From Agelaius tricolor (Eukaryota; Chordata; Aves; Passeriformes; Icteridae), in NCBI GenBank assembly GCA_023055355.1, contig JALJCS010000009.1:26437001-26501000 (forward strand): a stretch of DNA of 64,000 bases, given 5' to 3'. Below the pieces are notes generated by a model. The model had not been told where the DNA came from. It was given only the letters and a program-made list of their open reading frames with translations, and ran no database searches. A program made the translations under genes and the position numbers. Numbering within the stretch: position 1 is the first letter of the stretch; every line of letters begins with the position of its first letter. Below are positions 12,110 through 22,964 of the stretch, one piece after another.

Positions 12110-12485
12110 ATCTCTGTACAGCCGTAAGGTGTCCATGACACTATTATTCTGGCCACTCTGTTGCCAAAAACTTGTCAAGAATTTAGTGGAGAATTCAGAG
12201 AAGAGCAACAGAAGTTAAGGGGCTGAAGAAATTGAAATATGAGCAAAGATTACAAGATTTTAATATGTACAGTTTGGACTAAATGATGACTAAGACATAT
12301 GATAACAATCTACAAGTATTTGAAGGGTGTAAAATATTAAGACAAAAAAGAAATTATTTTAAAATGTTCAAAGGGGTAAAACTCAGCAAGGAAAAATTTC
12401 AGCATGAATCATGAAAAACTTCCTGAGACTTGCATGAGCTGAAGTTCTGGAGTATATTCTGCACGAAGGTGGTAAAAAGCCTACA
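12110..12485 (+). mobile_element. Ancient CR1/L3-type LINE 3' fragment, sense
   Basis: The sequence follows the 3' end of the reverse-transcriptase ORF of old CR1-type LINEs as I recall it. Landmarks in order are TCTGGCCACTCTGTTGCC near 12150, ATTCAGAGAAGAGCAACAGA (12193-12212), ATATGAGCAAAGATTACAAG (12237-12256), TACAAGTATTTGAAGGGTGT (12311-12330), CAGCAAGGAAAAATTTCAGC (12384-12403) and GTTCTGGAGTATATTCTGCA (12442-12461). These blocks encode the conserved tail of the LINE protein, but frameshifts and stops interrupt it. The orientation is opposite to the 8.7-10.0 kb element, so the two are separate insertions. Confidence 0.85.
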
Positions 12486-13284
12486 GTCTCACATAGCCCA
12501 GAGATCATACACAAGAGCATACAAAAGCTCTCCAGTCTGGTGCCACCCATTTCTAAGAGCTGCTGAGACCAAGGGATGCTTCAGTGGTGGCTGTAGGACT
12601 CTGGGCAGGCGGGTTCACCTGTGTGAACCATCCAAGTGGGGCTTTCCCAAGGGCTCCTGCAGGATGAGCTGCAGCATGGAGGGTTCATTCTGGTGGCAGC
12701 AAGCTTCCCTCAGCTGCTGTTCTCATGAAGAAGCCTTTTTTCCATCGTATGGCTGTACATGCACCCAGCCATTTGATAAGTGCAGGCACAATAAAGCTGT
12801 CACTAGCAGAATATATGCAGGAGACTCAAGGAAATGTAATGAGAAATAGCATTTTGGAATATCCTGGCAAAAGATTAACATGACATGTTAGGTGTTTTCT
12901 TTTTCCTTTTATCCTCTTCTTTCATCTCTGTAAGTTGGTGCAATCACATTAAAAACTGTTTTTTCATAGACTTTTCCCTGCAACTCAAGAGTCATCAACA
13001 TGTACATATTCGTTCTGATAAAAGCTGGAAATTTAGACTGTACGTTTAGTTTAGTTAGGAGGTTTTAGTGAATTGTAGTGGACTAATTTAAGTCTAAAAA
13101 TATTAAACTGTCATGACCACTGTATAATTGGGATGGCATTTTTGCTAAATAGGGACTTCTTTACTGTTTACAGCTGGTTTCGCACTCGTAACAGATACAG
13201 ACAGAAGGAGTGAGGACTACAGTTCCTGCTCCCCCCTCTGCCCTCTGTTCCTCATTTTTATTTTCCTGTGTTCAAAACCATCCT
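12486..13284. other. Non-coding DNA, no gene recognised
   Basis: Sequence after the LINE is moderately GC-rich to about 12.75 kb and then AT-rich. An open frame across 12430-12849 begins inside the LINE fragment and encodes nothing I recognise. Confidence 0.55.
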
Positions 13285-13311
13285 GCATGCCAGCTTGGGA
13301 AGCTGGCATGC
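13285..13311. repeat. Perfect 12-bp inverted repeat with 3-nt loop
   Basis: The arms GCATGCCAGCTT (13285-13296) and AAGCTGGCATGC (13300-13311) are exact reverse complements around GGG. As RNA or cruciform this is a stable 12-bp hairpin. It is too short for a microRNA precursor and no flanking pairing extends it. Confidence 0.9.
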
Positions 13312-14956
13312 CTCCTGTTAAGACCAAACTTGCTCTCTGTTGCAGTATAAATAGTGCTTGCTTCCAACTTCAGAGCAGCACCCAACATTGCATGCATACT
13401 GTAACTCACTGGGAAGCAGTACCTCTGTTAAAGGGTTTTCTGTGCATAGAATGAGTTTGTGTTTGTGGCTTTGAATTCACTGGACGACTCTGAGCAAACA
13501 TCTGGGCTAGGCCCTTAAGCTTGCGTGGTATTAGGTTACTGTAATATTTCGGTTCTGGAGTGACTGAATATAAGGAGGCCCTACTTCACAGGTATGTACA
13601 GGAGAAAGCAAACCAAATGCCATTCTTTATAGTACTCCAGATAGAAATCTGGGAGCACGCCCAACTTCAGTAATTTTTAAACTTTAAATTGCTGGAGGAG
13701 GAAGGGGGAATTACACCAGGTGAGCCAGATATGTTTTGAAATGTCCTCAGTATGCTAGACTGGGGATTTTGATTTCATAAAAGCACATTGTTCTGCTTTG
13801 TAAAAGTACCTGGTTGGGCAAAACAGGAGACTGTTTTGTAAGACAGAGGTCACAAAGGAAGGCTGTCGAGGGAAGGCTGAAGGGATGGGCCATTTTCAAT
13901 TACAGAAGAGATTTGTTCCAGGAAACCACTACAGTCTTTGCTGACAGCAGGTGAGGTGTTGCTGTGACCTATTTAGTTCTTCTGCTATTGAGAAATGTCT
14001 TTGAAAAAGTTGCATGCTAGAAAGCAGTTGCTATTTTCCTTAGGTTCAGTAGAGCTGGTGCCTTCCCAGCTGAAAATGCTGGGCTGTCTGCTGCAGTCAT
14101 ACTCAGGGAAGAGCCTTTCCATCCTTAGCTATCTGGCACATGTGGCCACCTACAGTCTAAAACCTCAAGAATAAGAATTATTTTATCCTTCTGTCAGTTG
14201 TTTCGTTTTCTGAGTGTGGATGATCTGCTTGTGCACCATCAGCCATCATGTAGCTTCAGTCTGGGTGCACCAGAGCAAGTGCTGCCGAGAGGGGTGCTGG
14301 GTTTTGGGGCTATGCTGTATTGCTACAGATCATGTCACCTCAGTGGGTAAACAGTCCAAAAATAAAACCAGCAAATGATATAAAAAGGAATCCAGTTATA
14401 TTTTTATATCTCATTAAGTTTCGCTCCTCCTTCTCGTTTTATTGGCAGAGATATCAGGGGAGGGTACATCTCCATTGGAGAAGAGGTGAAAAGATTTGCA
14501 GTAACTGTGTGGGTGAACACCTTTTCTTTTTTCCTATGGGGATTAAGTAGGAAGGGATTTAGGATCTCCCACACCAGTGTCATTTGAAGAAATCCTTATT
14601 TTATCATGTTTAGAAAATGGCTGCTGATTTAAGGTTTGTTACTAGTAGCCTGCCTGGGGGTTCTTTATTTAATTACTCGTCTCAAAGAGCTGCTGTCCCA
14701 AACTCTCATTTAATAGACACGATTGCTTGATGTTGCTGGGAGCCAAAGGTATAGGTGGGCGGACTGTCTTTTAAACCCTGAACTTGCCCTGTGTGGTCGT
14801 GACAGATGAGCAGGGGTTGAAATAAGGTGAGATTCCACTAACACAGGCTTTGGGGATAGCACGTGGTCTGTCCCCAGAGCTCTGCATGACCTTAATTTGT
14901 GTCTGCAGAATACTGGCTGCAAGAGCCTCTTCTCTTCACTGTCCATGTTTCAATAT
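13312..14956. other. Non-coding DNA, no gene recognised
   Basis: Unique sequence of mixed composition. I see no exon with paired splice sites and no identifiable repeat. Confidence 0.55.
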
Positions 14957-14975
14957 TCGATTAATAACTAATCGA
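14957..14975. promoter_or_regulatory. Inverted TCGATTA/TAATCGA pair
   Basis: Two 7-bp arms, TCGATTA at 14957-14963 and TAATCGA at 14969-14975, flank a 5-base spacer. ATCGAT and ATTA cores resemble sites for CUT/ONECUT and other homeodomain proteins. The motif is real in the sequence, and its use as a binding site is a guess. Confidence 0.4.
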
Positions 14976-16668
14976 TAATACTATCTTCTGTCATTTTTGG
15001 GGTGTCCCTGACTGCCTTGTCCATTCCAGGGGGATAGCTGAGATGTGGCTGGATAATTTTGTCAGAATTCGACCTTTATTCTCCATCCAAACGCTTAGTG
15101 CAGCCTAAGTCAAGAAAGGCAGTAGGAAAGAATATTGCATGCCTTTGGGTTTAGTACACCTGGGCCCACTGAGCATTTCCTTACTTACCACGGGGAGTTT
15201 GTTGTTGTTTTTCCCTAGCTTTGTGCTCCAGCATGCTCAGCACCTATGTGGTTTTCCTGGAACTGAATTATGTCTGTCAGGATAGCTAAGGCCCTATCCT
15301 GGATATGTTTCCACATCATATTTGGAGTTCTTTCTCAGATTATGGTCCAGCCAGCTTTTGTTGCTTGGAAGTTATAATGGAGATCCTTTGTCTTAGGTTC
15401 ATCTGTAGTAAATGTTTTACCTCTGTCAGATTTTCATCTTGAAAACACTTGTTTTTCAGACAGTAGCTGTGGATTTCATAGAATGGGAGTTACTATAATG
15501 ACTGTAACTATAACCCTGTGCTGTAAGAATTCTGTTGGTCTCATGTCCCCTACTTAGGATTTTTATGTAGTTATTTATACCATGCCTACTAGATCTGGGA
15601 TGCATGCAGAAGGGGCATGACTTCCCAGTGTTTGGATGATGGTGCAGGGAAAATTGTATTTTAAGAACTTCTTCATATACTTAGTATGAAGACATTGCTG
15701 AGAATACAGGCCTTGACAAGGAGAAGTATCAGCTTTTTTGCTTCTTTTTCTTTAATTCTCAAAGCACTGAACTTAAGCCCACTTGAACTCAGTAGCTAGA
15801 GGAAAACATGCGATTTCCCTAAAGTAATTTCTTGTAAGTTGACGTTGTAAGATGGCCTTGCAAAGGCCAAAAAATTAGGTATTTCCAATGAAAGAGTTAG
15901 AAAACCCCCATAATTACAGAAATCCTTTGGTATGTAGAAGTGGTGACTATTTTTTCTCTGAAAACACCACTGTTTCTGTCACTTCACTACAGATTTCTTT
16001 GTACAGTAGACAAAGAAACATAAGGAAAATAAAGCACATTGCATCTGGGATTTAAAAAAAAAAAAAAAGCAGTATTTTCTTTGTTCCATCTAATCTATAC
16101 TGCTAATTCTAAAAGTTAAATAGAATATTTTTCTAAAAACTTAGTATGCAGTTCATGCATTTTCATGGAATGTCCTTAACTATTCACTGACTCACTCCCT
16201 ATTCATTTATAGCTAATATATGGCACTTTTATTGTGGTTTCTAAAGTATGGAGGTTATGTGAGTCAGATGCAATTTAGAATAGAGATTATCTTTAAATAA
16301 TCAAAAACGTACTTTGCCAAAAATACTAAAAAAAGGAAAGAAAGCATCCAGTGTTCTCAAAATATGAAGTGCTTTCTAAAAAGCCTTTTTAAAAAAAATA
16401 AGGGAGAAGAAATGTTGTGTAAACCTAAGTGTTTGGCAGACATCTGTTTACTTCATCCAAGGAGACAAGGGGTTTTAAGATTTTCTGAGCTCATGAGAAA
16501 GGCACATCCTTGAGTTCTTGCACCAAGGACGTGATGGAAGCATTTTTCCTTGAAAATTTTAAGTAAGAAGACATAAGGTTAGAGGTGACATGAATGATAA
16601 CTTTCTTGAAGAATTTAATCAAGGACATTATGGGGAATGTAGGCGTTTGGATCTCTCCTTCAAAAAGC
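14976..16668. other. Non-coding DNA, no gene recognised
   Basis: AT-rich unique sequence. A 15-A run occurs at 16054-16068. The stretch just before it (GTACAGTAGACAAAGAAAC and AAATAAAG) has a weak polyadenylation-like look, but no upstream gene body can be recognised. Confidence 0.5.
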
Positions 16669-16688
16669 GGGGGGGGGGGGGGGTTGGG
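16669..16688. repeat. 15-G homopolymer plus GGG
   Basis: Fifteen consecutive G (16669-16683) are followed by TT and GGG. Long G runs are uncommon in AT-rich avian DNA and can form a G-quadruplex. Run length is also prone to sequencing error. Confidence 0.85.
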
Positions 16689-17134
16689 AATAAACAACCA
16701 AATACCCCTCTGCCTACCCTTTTTTTAAAATTTTATTTTATTATTATTCTTTTTCCTTCTTAAGCTGTTTCTTGTTCTTACAAAGTTTTCATTAATGATA
16801 CAGTGTTAGTAAGGGCAATTGTTAGTTTTTTTGCTGTGACTTTGAAGTTCTTTTGTTGTGACAGCTGCTAGGCTGGCATTTCCTGGACATCAGTGGGATA
16901 TGATGATAGCTTGCCTGCCTTCCTTCTTTCTGATGGATTTTCTCAGAAAGGATAGCAAACTGGCAGACTCGGATTCCTGTGTGAAAAAAGCAGACTTTGG
17001 ATTGTAGTGGGCTAGAGTTGAGAGAAATAGGGTGATCCAAAAAATTATCTTCTGTTTTGTAACATAATCAGCAGTTTGATCTACAGGCAGAATCAAAAAG
17101 ATCTCAGACTTAGGAAAACAACTCCTGCTTACAT
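16689..17134. other. Non-coding spacer, AT-rich
   Basis: A/T-rich sequence lies between the G run and the C-rich tract. No feature was identified. Confidence 0.5.
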
Positions 17135-17166
17135 CCCCCCCTCCTCCCCTCCCATCCCCACCCCCC
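17135..17166 (-). repeat. C-rich tract, minus-strand G-quadruplex motif
   Basis: On the plus strand C runs of 7, 4, 3, 4 and 6 are separated by loops of 4, 1, 2 and 1 bases. The minus strand therefore has five G runs of at least three with very short loops, which exceeds the usual intramolecular G-quadruplex pattern. It lies about 450 bases from the plus-strand G run. Confidence 0.8.
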
Positions 17167-18504
17167 TTGCTTTCTCTTTTAAGAGTTTAGTGCAGCAACA
17201 AGTGGTGCTGGTCTGTCAACCTGATGCCAGCCTAAGTAGAAGCTACAATATAATAAATGCATATTTTCACTATCAAAAGATAGTGTTGGCTTAAAAAAAT
17301 TCCTAACAGCCTTGCACAGAAGGCTTTTTAACAATATATTAAGCCTCATATTTTTCAATTACAAAAGGGCTTTTTTCCTCTGCTGATCTTTTTTAATAAC
17401 CCAAGGAGCAAATATGTCTTGGTTTTGAGCTTTAATCTGGTGCTTTGTGTACTCTGATGACCTCCTAATCACACTCTCCATGACATGTCAATCTGCTGCA
17501 ATGGAAAGTGGGTGATTTGGGCTGTCAGGAAAGTGTTGATATGCTCATATATCCTGTGCACTTAGGACAGAGGAGTTCAAAGAAATGCATTAACCAAAGG
17601 AATGAAATGTTATGGGAACCCATAATTCAAATATCAAGTGTCCCTTTCCCAGTTCATGAGTGGTTCTATATCTGTGTTGTGACTTTAAATGTGAACACCA
17701 GGTGTGAAGATTCCTGTTTATTTTTATTTAAGCAAAAACAAACACAAAATATTTCAGAGCTGATGCAGATGATGAAATGTAAAGATGTGTCTTGTGTTTA
17801 GTAAATAGTCAGGGTGCATATGTCTAAACAAGGAAGGAGTTTGTAGAATGTGGTTTTAGTTTACAATGCTCCCCTTTCATAACTATATAACCATCTGCCT
17901 CTGGCATGTTCCTTAAAATGTGGTGAGCCTACACTTCAATCTGTAACCTTCACTGCTACACTGATGTTTCCTTTGCTGATCATCAGGATCCCACAATTGT
18001 CAATATCTGCAGTGTTATTCTTCATAAGGACTGAAAGGTAGGAGTGACCTTTGTTAGCAAAGGGAGACTGGCCTAGTGTGCAATTTGAGAGGCATGATGT
18101 GAACGTGAGTCTGAGGGCAAGGGTCTGCTCCCCTGGCTCCTGACAGGACTTCCCCTGTGGTCTGAGGTGTGTCACCCAACTGTTCTGCCTGGGATTTCGC
18201 ATCTGTGGTGTGCAGGTAATGACATCTGCCTTCCTGGTGAAGTTTGTGTGTCACCATTAAACTGAAGACTGTCTAAGGGACCACTTCCACCTTCATAATC
18301 CAGCACCTTTTATGCTATTGTTTAGTGGGTAAAGCATAGATTTATGACTCCGTGGTATTACTGTTGTTTGAGGAAGGCATGGTCCAACATCTGAAATACA
18401 CTTTTCTGGTTTTCCCTGAGAAACAACATCATCATTTAAAACATTTTTGAATCTTTCCTCTGAAATGTTTTACTAAGGTTTTTCATCAGCTGTTACGTTT
18501 CAGC
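17167..18504. other. Non-coding DNA, faint SINE-like head near 18.33 kb
   Basis: No exon recognised. At about 18322-18352 the order TTTAGTGGGTAAAGCATAGA, then GACTCC, resembles the tRNA-derived head of MIR-type SINEs, but the body downstream is not recognisable. Confidence 0.4.
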
Positions 18505-18606
18505 AAGAGATTAAGAGATGTAGATTTCTGGGTCTGCATCTCAATCCATCCTTGGTTTGGTAGAAATCCTGAGCAAGTTAATTTGGCTGCCATGCATTTA
18601 ATCTTG
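18505..18606 (+). mobile_element. Probable MIR-like SINE fragment
   Basis: In MIR order the sequence has GATTAAGAGATGTAGATTTC, GGGTCTGCATCTCAATCC (B-box region) and then CCTGAGCAAGTTAATTTGGC. The last block corresponds to the MIR core ACCTTGGGCAAGTTACTTAACC. It is heavily diverged and short, so the call rests on order and spacing more than identity. Confidence 0.45.
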
Positions 18607-20670
18607 ACAGATCTCCTTGGACCTGCCTATTTAATACTGTGGTGAAGAAAGCTGAAAACTTGCCCATGGATACAAACTTGAGGCCTTAAAATTGCTGTTC
18701 CACTTTTCCTCTCCATGAATTGTTTACAAGGGTGAAAAGAGAATAATGATCTATATACTGTTTTAATCATTTACCCACCTCAGTGAGTATGTCATGTGGC
18801 TTAAGGAGTTGTGAATGTTTCTTTTTGATGCATAGTCTTGGAAAAGGGGTTAAAGGATCAGGAAGGCTGAAATCAGGTTAGTGGTTCTTGTGGTTTTATG
18901 GTCTTTTTGTTGCTGAGACTTTTTTTTATTTTGTTGTGAGGTTGGGGGTTTTGTGTTTGGTTTTGGTGGTGTTTTTCGTGAGTTTTTTCTTTTTTTATTA
19001 TTTTTAAAAAAAATTTATTTTAGATGCTTTTTGAAGAAAAGAAACTTGAAGCTCCTTGTCTAGGCTGTTCTTGCGTTGTGGTGTAGATGCTTTGAGGGTA
19101 TAAACCACAGAGGAAGTTGGGATAAAATAGCTACTTAAAAAGAGATTAAGGGATTTACTTCAGTGCCTCTATGGGTTGTGATTTAAAGGGAGAAGGACCT
19201 AATTTTTCATATTACAGCTGGTTTTATTAGCTACAGGTTTTAACTTTTTGGAAAGATTCTCACATCTTTCTATTGGCCAATTTTGGGAGTTAATCCAGAC
19301 CAGTCAACAGAACTGTATGTTGCACTTGATTTTTTAGTAATTTTAAAAGCTTTTCAGTGTCTAATCTGTCCAGTATAACTCCCTAGTCTTTTGCTACAGA
19401 TGGTATTGATCAGCAAGAATAACAGATAACTATACTTAAACTCCAATTTCCAGAGTGAAAAATAAATAAATTTGAAATTGGGGTGGGGAGGGAAGAAGGC
19501 ATTACATAAACCAGAATTAAATACAGAATTATGATTCCAGATCAAAAGACTTCAAACTTCTACTTGTGGTTAGTTAATATTTTCTTTTTCCTGCAGAGTT
19601 ACATCTGGGACAGGGGCTGAACTTTGTCTTCCAGCTTGCTTTGCCAGTGTTGATCCCAGCTTTTCAATCTTCGAGTTTACTGGCACCCTCAGAATTTTAC
19701 GACCACAGTTCTCAACACATTATTTTGTAGAGGTTCTTTACTGGAAACTGGTTTCTGTGTGAGAGATAAATTGAGGATGGCATGACATTGGTCAGTTGAG
19801 ATGGAAAGCTCAGTACTATTATCACTTTAGTACGTGGAGGATTTTTCAGTAATCCCAAAAGAACAAAAATATATGCTAGGTAGTTGATGTTTGCATTTGA
19901 AAGGGTTTTCTCATTGGTTCTTATTCACTTATATCTGCCTATCCTGTATGAAAACCACCTTGAACCTCCTTAAATTTTCTTTCACAAAAGCTTTACTCTA
20001 GAATTGGTCTCATTTGTACACATTTATTGTGTCTTTTTCAAATGTCAGCTCAGTATTTCAATAGTAGATTCAATCATGCCTGAAGTTCTTACAATCTATT
20101 TTCAGTAGTGGATCATCTGTTAGGAAATAATGCCCTCTGCATTTTTTTTTTCCCAGGCTTGATTTGTCTTGGGATCAGAAATACCCAAACTCTCTTTTAA
20201 AAATGAGTTGTAATTGAAATGTGGGGTTTCTGTGCTAGCCTATATGCATCCCTCCTGTTCATCTGTGTTTGGGTTACTTGTCTTGCCTGGGAATGAGAAA
20301 AGAGAATTTGATTGATCCTGTGAGCACAGTTGCTTTCTTTCCTCTTTGACATATTGCTGTTTCTTCGACTAGTTGGAATGTTCTTTAGTGGGTTCCTGTG
20401 GAAGTCATTCAGTGGTAAAAATGTTTTCTTTCTTGGGAAATGTTTAATAAACATGAACAGAAATCCAACACAATCCAACCCCCAGTGGTTTCTCTCATGT
20501 AAGTTTTCCTTATTTCTTACTTTTCATTGTACTTGCTTTTAACAAAAATCAGCTATCTTTAAGTCTACATTAAGTCCACATTAAGGTCTAACTTCAAATT
20601 TTGATCTAGAATTTGGAAATAGGAATGTCTGATGTTCAGAGAAGTATATAATTTTTTTTCTATATAAATT
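18607..20670. other. Non-coding DNA, no gene recognised
   Basis: T-rich and G/T-rich sequence, including a TTTTG/GGTTT-rich patch at 18895-19020. No exon, repeat family or structured RNA was recognised. Confidence 0.55.
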
Positions 20671-20701
20671 AAACCCCACTTGATGGATTAAGTGGGGGTT
20701 T
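20671..20701. repeat. Hairpin with 11-bp stem followed by T run
   Basis: AAACCCCACTT (20671-20681) pairs with AAGTGGGGGTTT (20690-20701), with one extra G, around the 8-base loop GATGGATT, and T residues follow. The shape resembles a bacterial intrinsic terminator. The setting is vertebrate, so it is best read as a small inverted repeat or chance hairpin. Confidence 0.75.
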
Positions 20702-21314
20702 TTTAAAGGTAAATGGGATAGTAATGATGTTGGAAAACAAGTGGAAAGGACAAAAGCTTTGAATTCAGGCTGGAGTCCAGAAGTCTTAAAGGTTTTTTCT
20801 CATTTTAAACTTCTGGAATGCTTTGGTTGAATATGAAAGCTCAAAGGGCAAATAAGAAAATAAATTAAGAAATTTTTCAGGTTAAATCTTTTCAATCTGT
20901 TTTTCTCCATACTGCCTTCCAGCATCCTGTGTTTTCTCTTTGCATTCCATTCCCTAAAAGCCTCTTCTAGTTTCAGGAACTGTTTAAATACCTATTTTAT
21001 GACTAGCTTAATATTCAAAGGTCTCACAGCTTTTGTGGCATTGAAACTACAGTATTCCCTAAACTGCATTTGTCTAAAAGAGAGGGAGAAGCACAGATGA
21101 GAAAAGTAGTTTCTGTGCATGTGTCCTGTAGGTTTTGTCCAATACACCATAAATTTAATCCTAACTCACCCTTGGCTTTCAGCATGGAAAGCCCTACCAG
21201 CTAGGCTGAAAACAAATAACTCAGTCTTCAGCAGTAGGGAGTGATACCTCTCTTACCCTCATATTTGCTAACAGAACTTTAACATGGTCGGTTGTGCAGC
21301 ACTGTTCAAGAGGC
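20702..21314. other. Non-coding DNA, no gene recognised
   Basis: Unique AT-rich sequence with no identified feature. Confidence 0.55.
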
Positions 21315-21415
21315 AGAGCTGTTGTTTTCATTTCTTAGATGATGAATTGAAGCGTGGTGCGGTTGCCACTTGCCACAGCATTTGTGCAGAGCCTCTGGGT
21401 GAACCTGATGCTCCA
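21315..21415 (-). mobile_element. Possible antisense MIR-like SINE fragment
   Basis: CATTTCTTAGATGATGAATT followed by GAAGCGTGGTGCGGTTGCCA and then CACTTGCC, GTGCAGAGCC follows the complement of the MIR core (CATTTTACAGATGAGGAAAC, then a short GC block, then ACTTGCCCAAGG). The order is right and the divergence is high. Confidence 0.4.
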
Positions 21416-22854
21416 CAGCCTATGGCTGGTGCTCCAGAGCATTGATCATCCTTTTATGACAAGCTGTTAGTACAGACAGCATGTGCCAAGCCATTGTGGA
21501 GAGATCTATCACAGCCACTTAGGAAATCTTTTGTACAGTTCTCTCACTCCTTTTCTTCCTAGGGAAGAAAAAAAAACATCTTAAGTCTCGTCTGCTTTGA
21601 AGTGAGGTTTCTGTGTTTATATGTTAAAACCCAACTTGTTTGTGTTGTGGAACTTCAGAAAAGTTCTAATCTGTGCAAAGATTTGAACTTCAGAGGTCTG
21701 TTTGGCACCTTTACAGAATCCCTTTCAAGCATACACCTTCTTGAGTGAAAATACACCATGAACTTACTGTAAAAGGGAACAGACCGAGATTGAGAGCAGT
21801 AATTTCCTGCCCAGGTGACACCTAGAGGGCAAGTTCAGGATACGGACAGGCATTGTTCTTGGAAACACCTCATGCCTGTGAAAGAAGAGGGGAAACCGAA
21901 ACTTATCCTCTTACTATCTTTTATGAAATAAAAATACTGGAAATCATATAGATTTTGCCAGCTGTGGGTGCAGCAGTCACAGCAGGATGCATTTTACTGG
22001 AGGCGCCTGGTCCCTGCGTTCTCATTATCCTTCAAGGTGCAAGACAAACCAGGAATGCAAAGCATGCATGCTTCATTTTCTCCACCTCCCCTTGCATCCC
22101 AAGGCTTTTATTTTCAAGAAGCCAAAAAGAAATTGAGATTTCAATTGTGTTGTTTAAAGACTAAATCAGAAAACTTGATGTCTGATTTGTTCCACTATAT
22201 CCCTCTGAAATGAATGTATGGTGAAAAAAATAGATCTGGTAGAAGTCCACTTGTGCAGTCATTGTAAGCTGGTGAAGGGCTGGCTCTGCAACTTCTGAAT
22301 TTGTAACCAAGGCCTCATTCCAGCTCTCACCGCAGAAGTGAAAACTTCTGAATTAGCTTTAGTAGCAATGGGCCCAGTATAAACCTTTGTGGTACTTCTG
22401 AGATATCTAAAAGTTCTGGTGATGATTTGTTATGGCAGCTGGTCCCCCAGCCGCTCCTTTCACGTTCCCTCTCCTTCAATCTCCCCGTGTTTACGAGGGT
22501 GCTAAAGAAAGCTGGGCCAAGCCTGAGGTCTCCTGGGCCACCTGAAGGTCTCTTTGGACCTCTCTCTTCCACTGGAGTCCCTTTCTTGTTTTAAAGAAAA
22601 TTATACTTCCCTTAAAGTTTCATCAACTTGCCAGTGAAGCTTGGTAGCCAGAAAAAGAACTTGCAAACAACTACATGCAATTATACTTAGAAAAAATGAT
22701 CTCCTCAGAGAAACTGACATTTAATGATAATAAATAGTAATACTGCCATTAGTGAAGATTGAATTTGCTTTCAGTGGGATTTTACTGGTTCGGTTTTATT
22801 CCCAGTGTTTTTCCAGATCTTATTAATGATTCCCTGGGTTTTATAACATTCATC
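21416..22854. other. Non-coding DNA, no gene recognised
   Basis: Unique sequence. A moderately GC-rich patch at 22430-22580 gives a short minus-strand open frame without a recognisable domain. Confidence 0.5.
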
Positions 22855-22964
22855 AAAAAAAAACAAAAACCAAAACCTGCAAAACCAAAACCAACAAAAA
22901 CAAAACAAAACAAACAAACACAAAACAAACAACCAAAAACCCCCAAAAACAACCAAAAACCCAA
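22855..22964. repeat. A/C-only low-complexity tract, (CAAAA)n-like
   Basis: About 110 bases are almost exclusively A and C in CAAAA, CAAA and CCAAAAA units. It produces a low-complexity lysine/threonine/proline-rich open frame on the plus strand and a phenylalanine-rich one on the minus strand, both artefacts of composition. It might derive from a retroposon tail, but no element body could be recognised beside it. Confidence 0.85.

Noticed and set aside
12430..12849. 139-codon open frame on the plus strand
   Set aside because: It begins inside the decayed LINE 3' end and reads through unrelated sequence. The composition is not protein-like.
13285..13311. microRNA precursor
   Set aside because: The stem is only 12 bp with a 3-base loop, and flanking sequence does not extend the pairing to precursor length.
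20671..20701. Bacterial-type intrinsic terminator
   Set aside because: The shape fits, but every other feature is vertebrate and no bacterial gene lies nearby.
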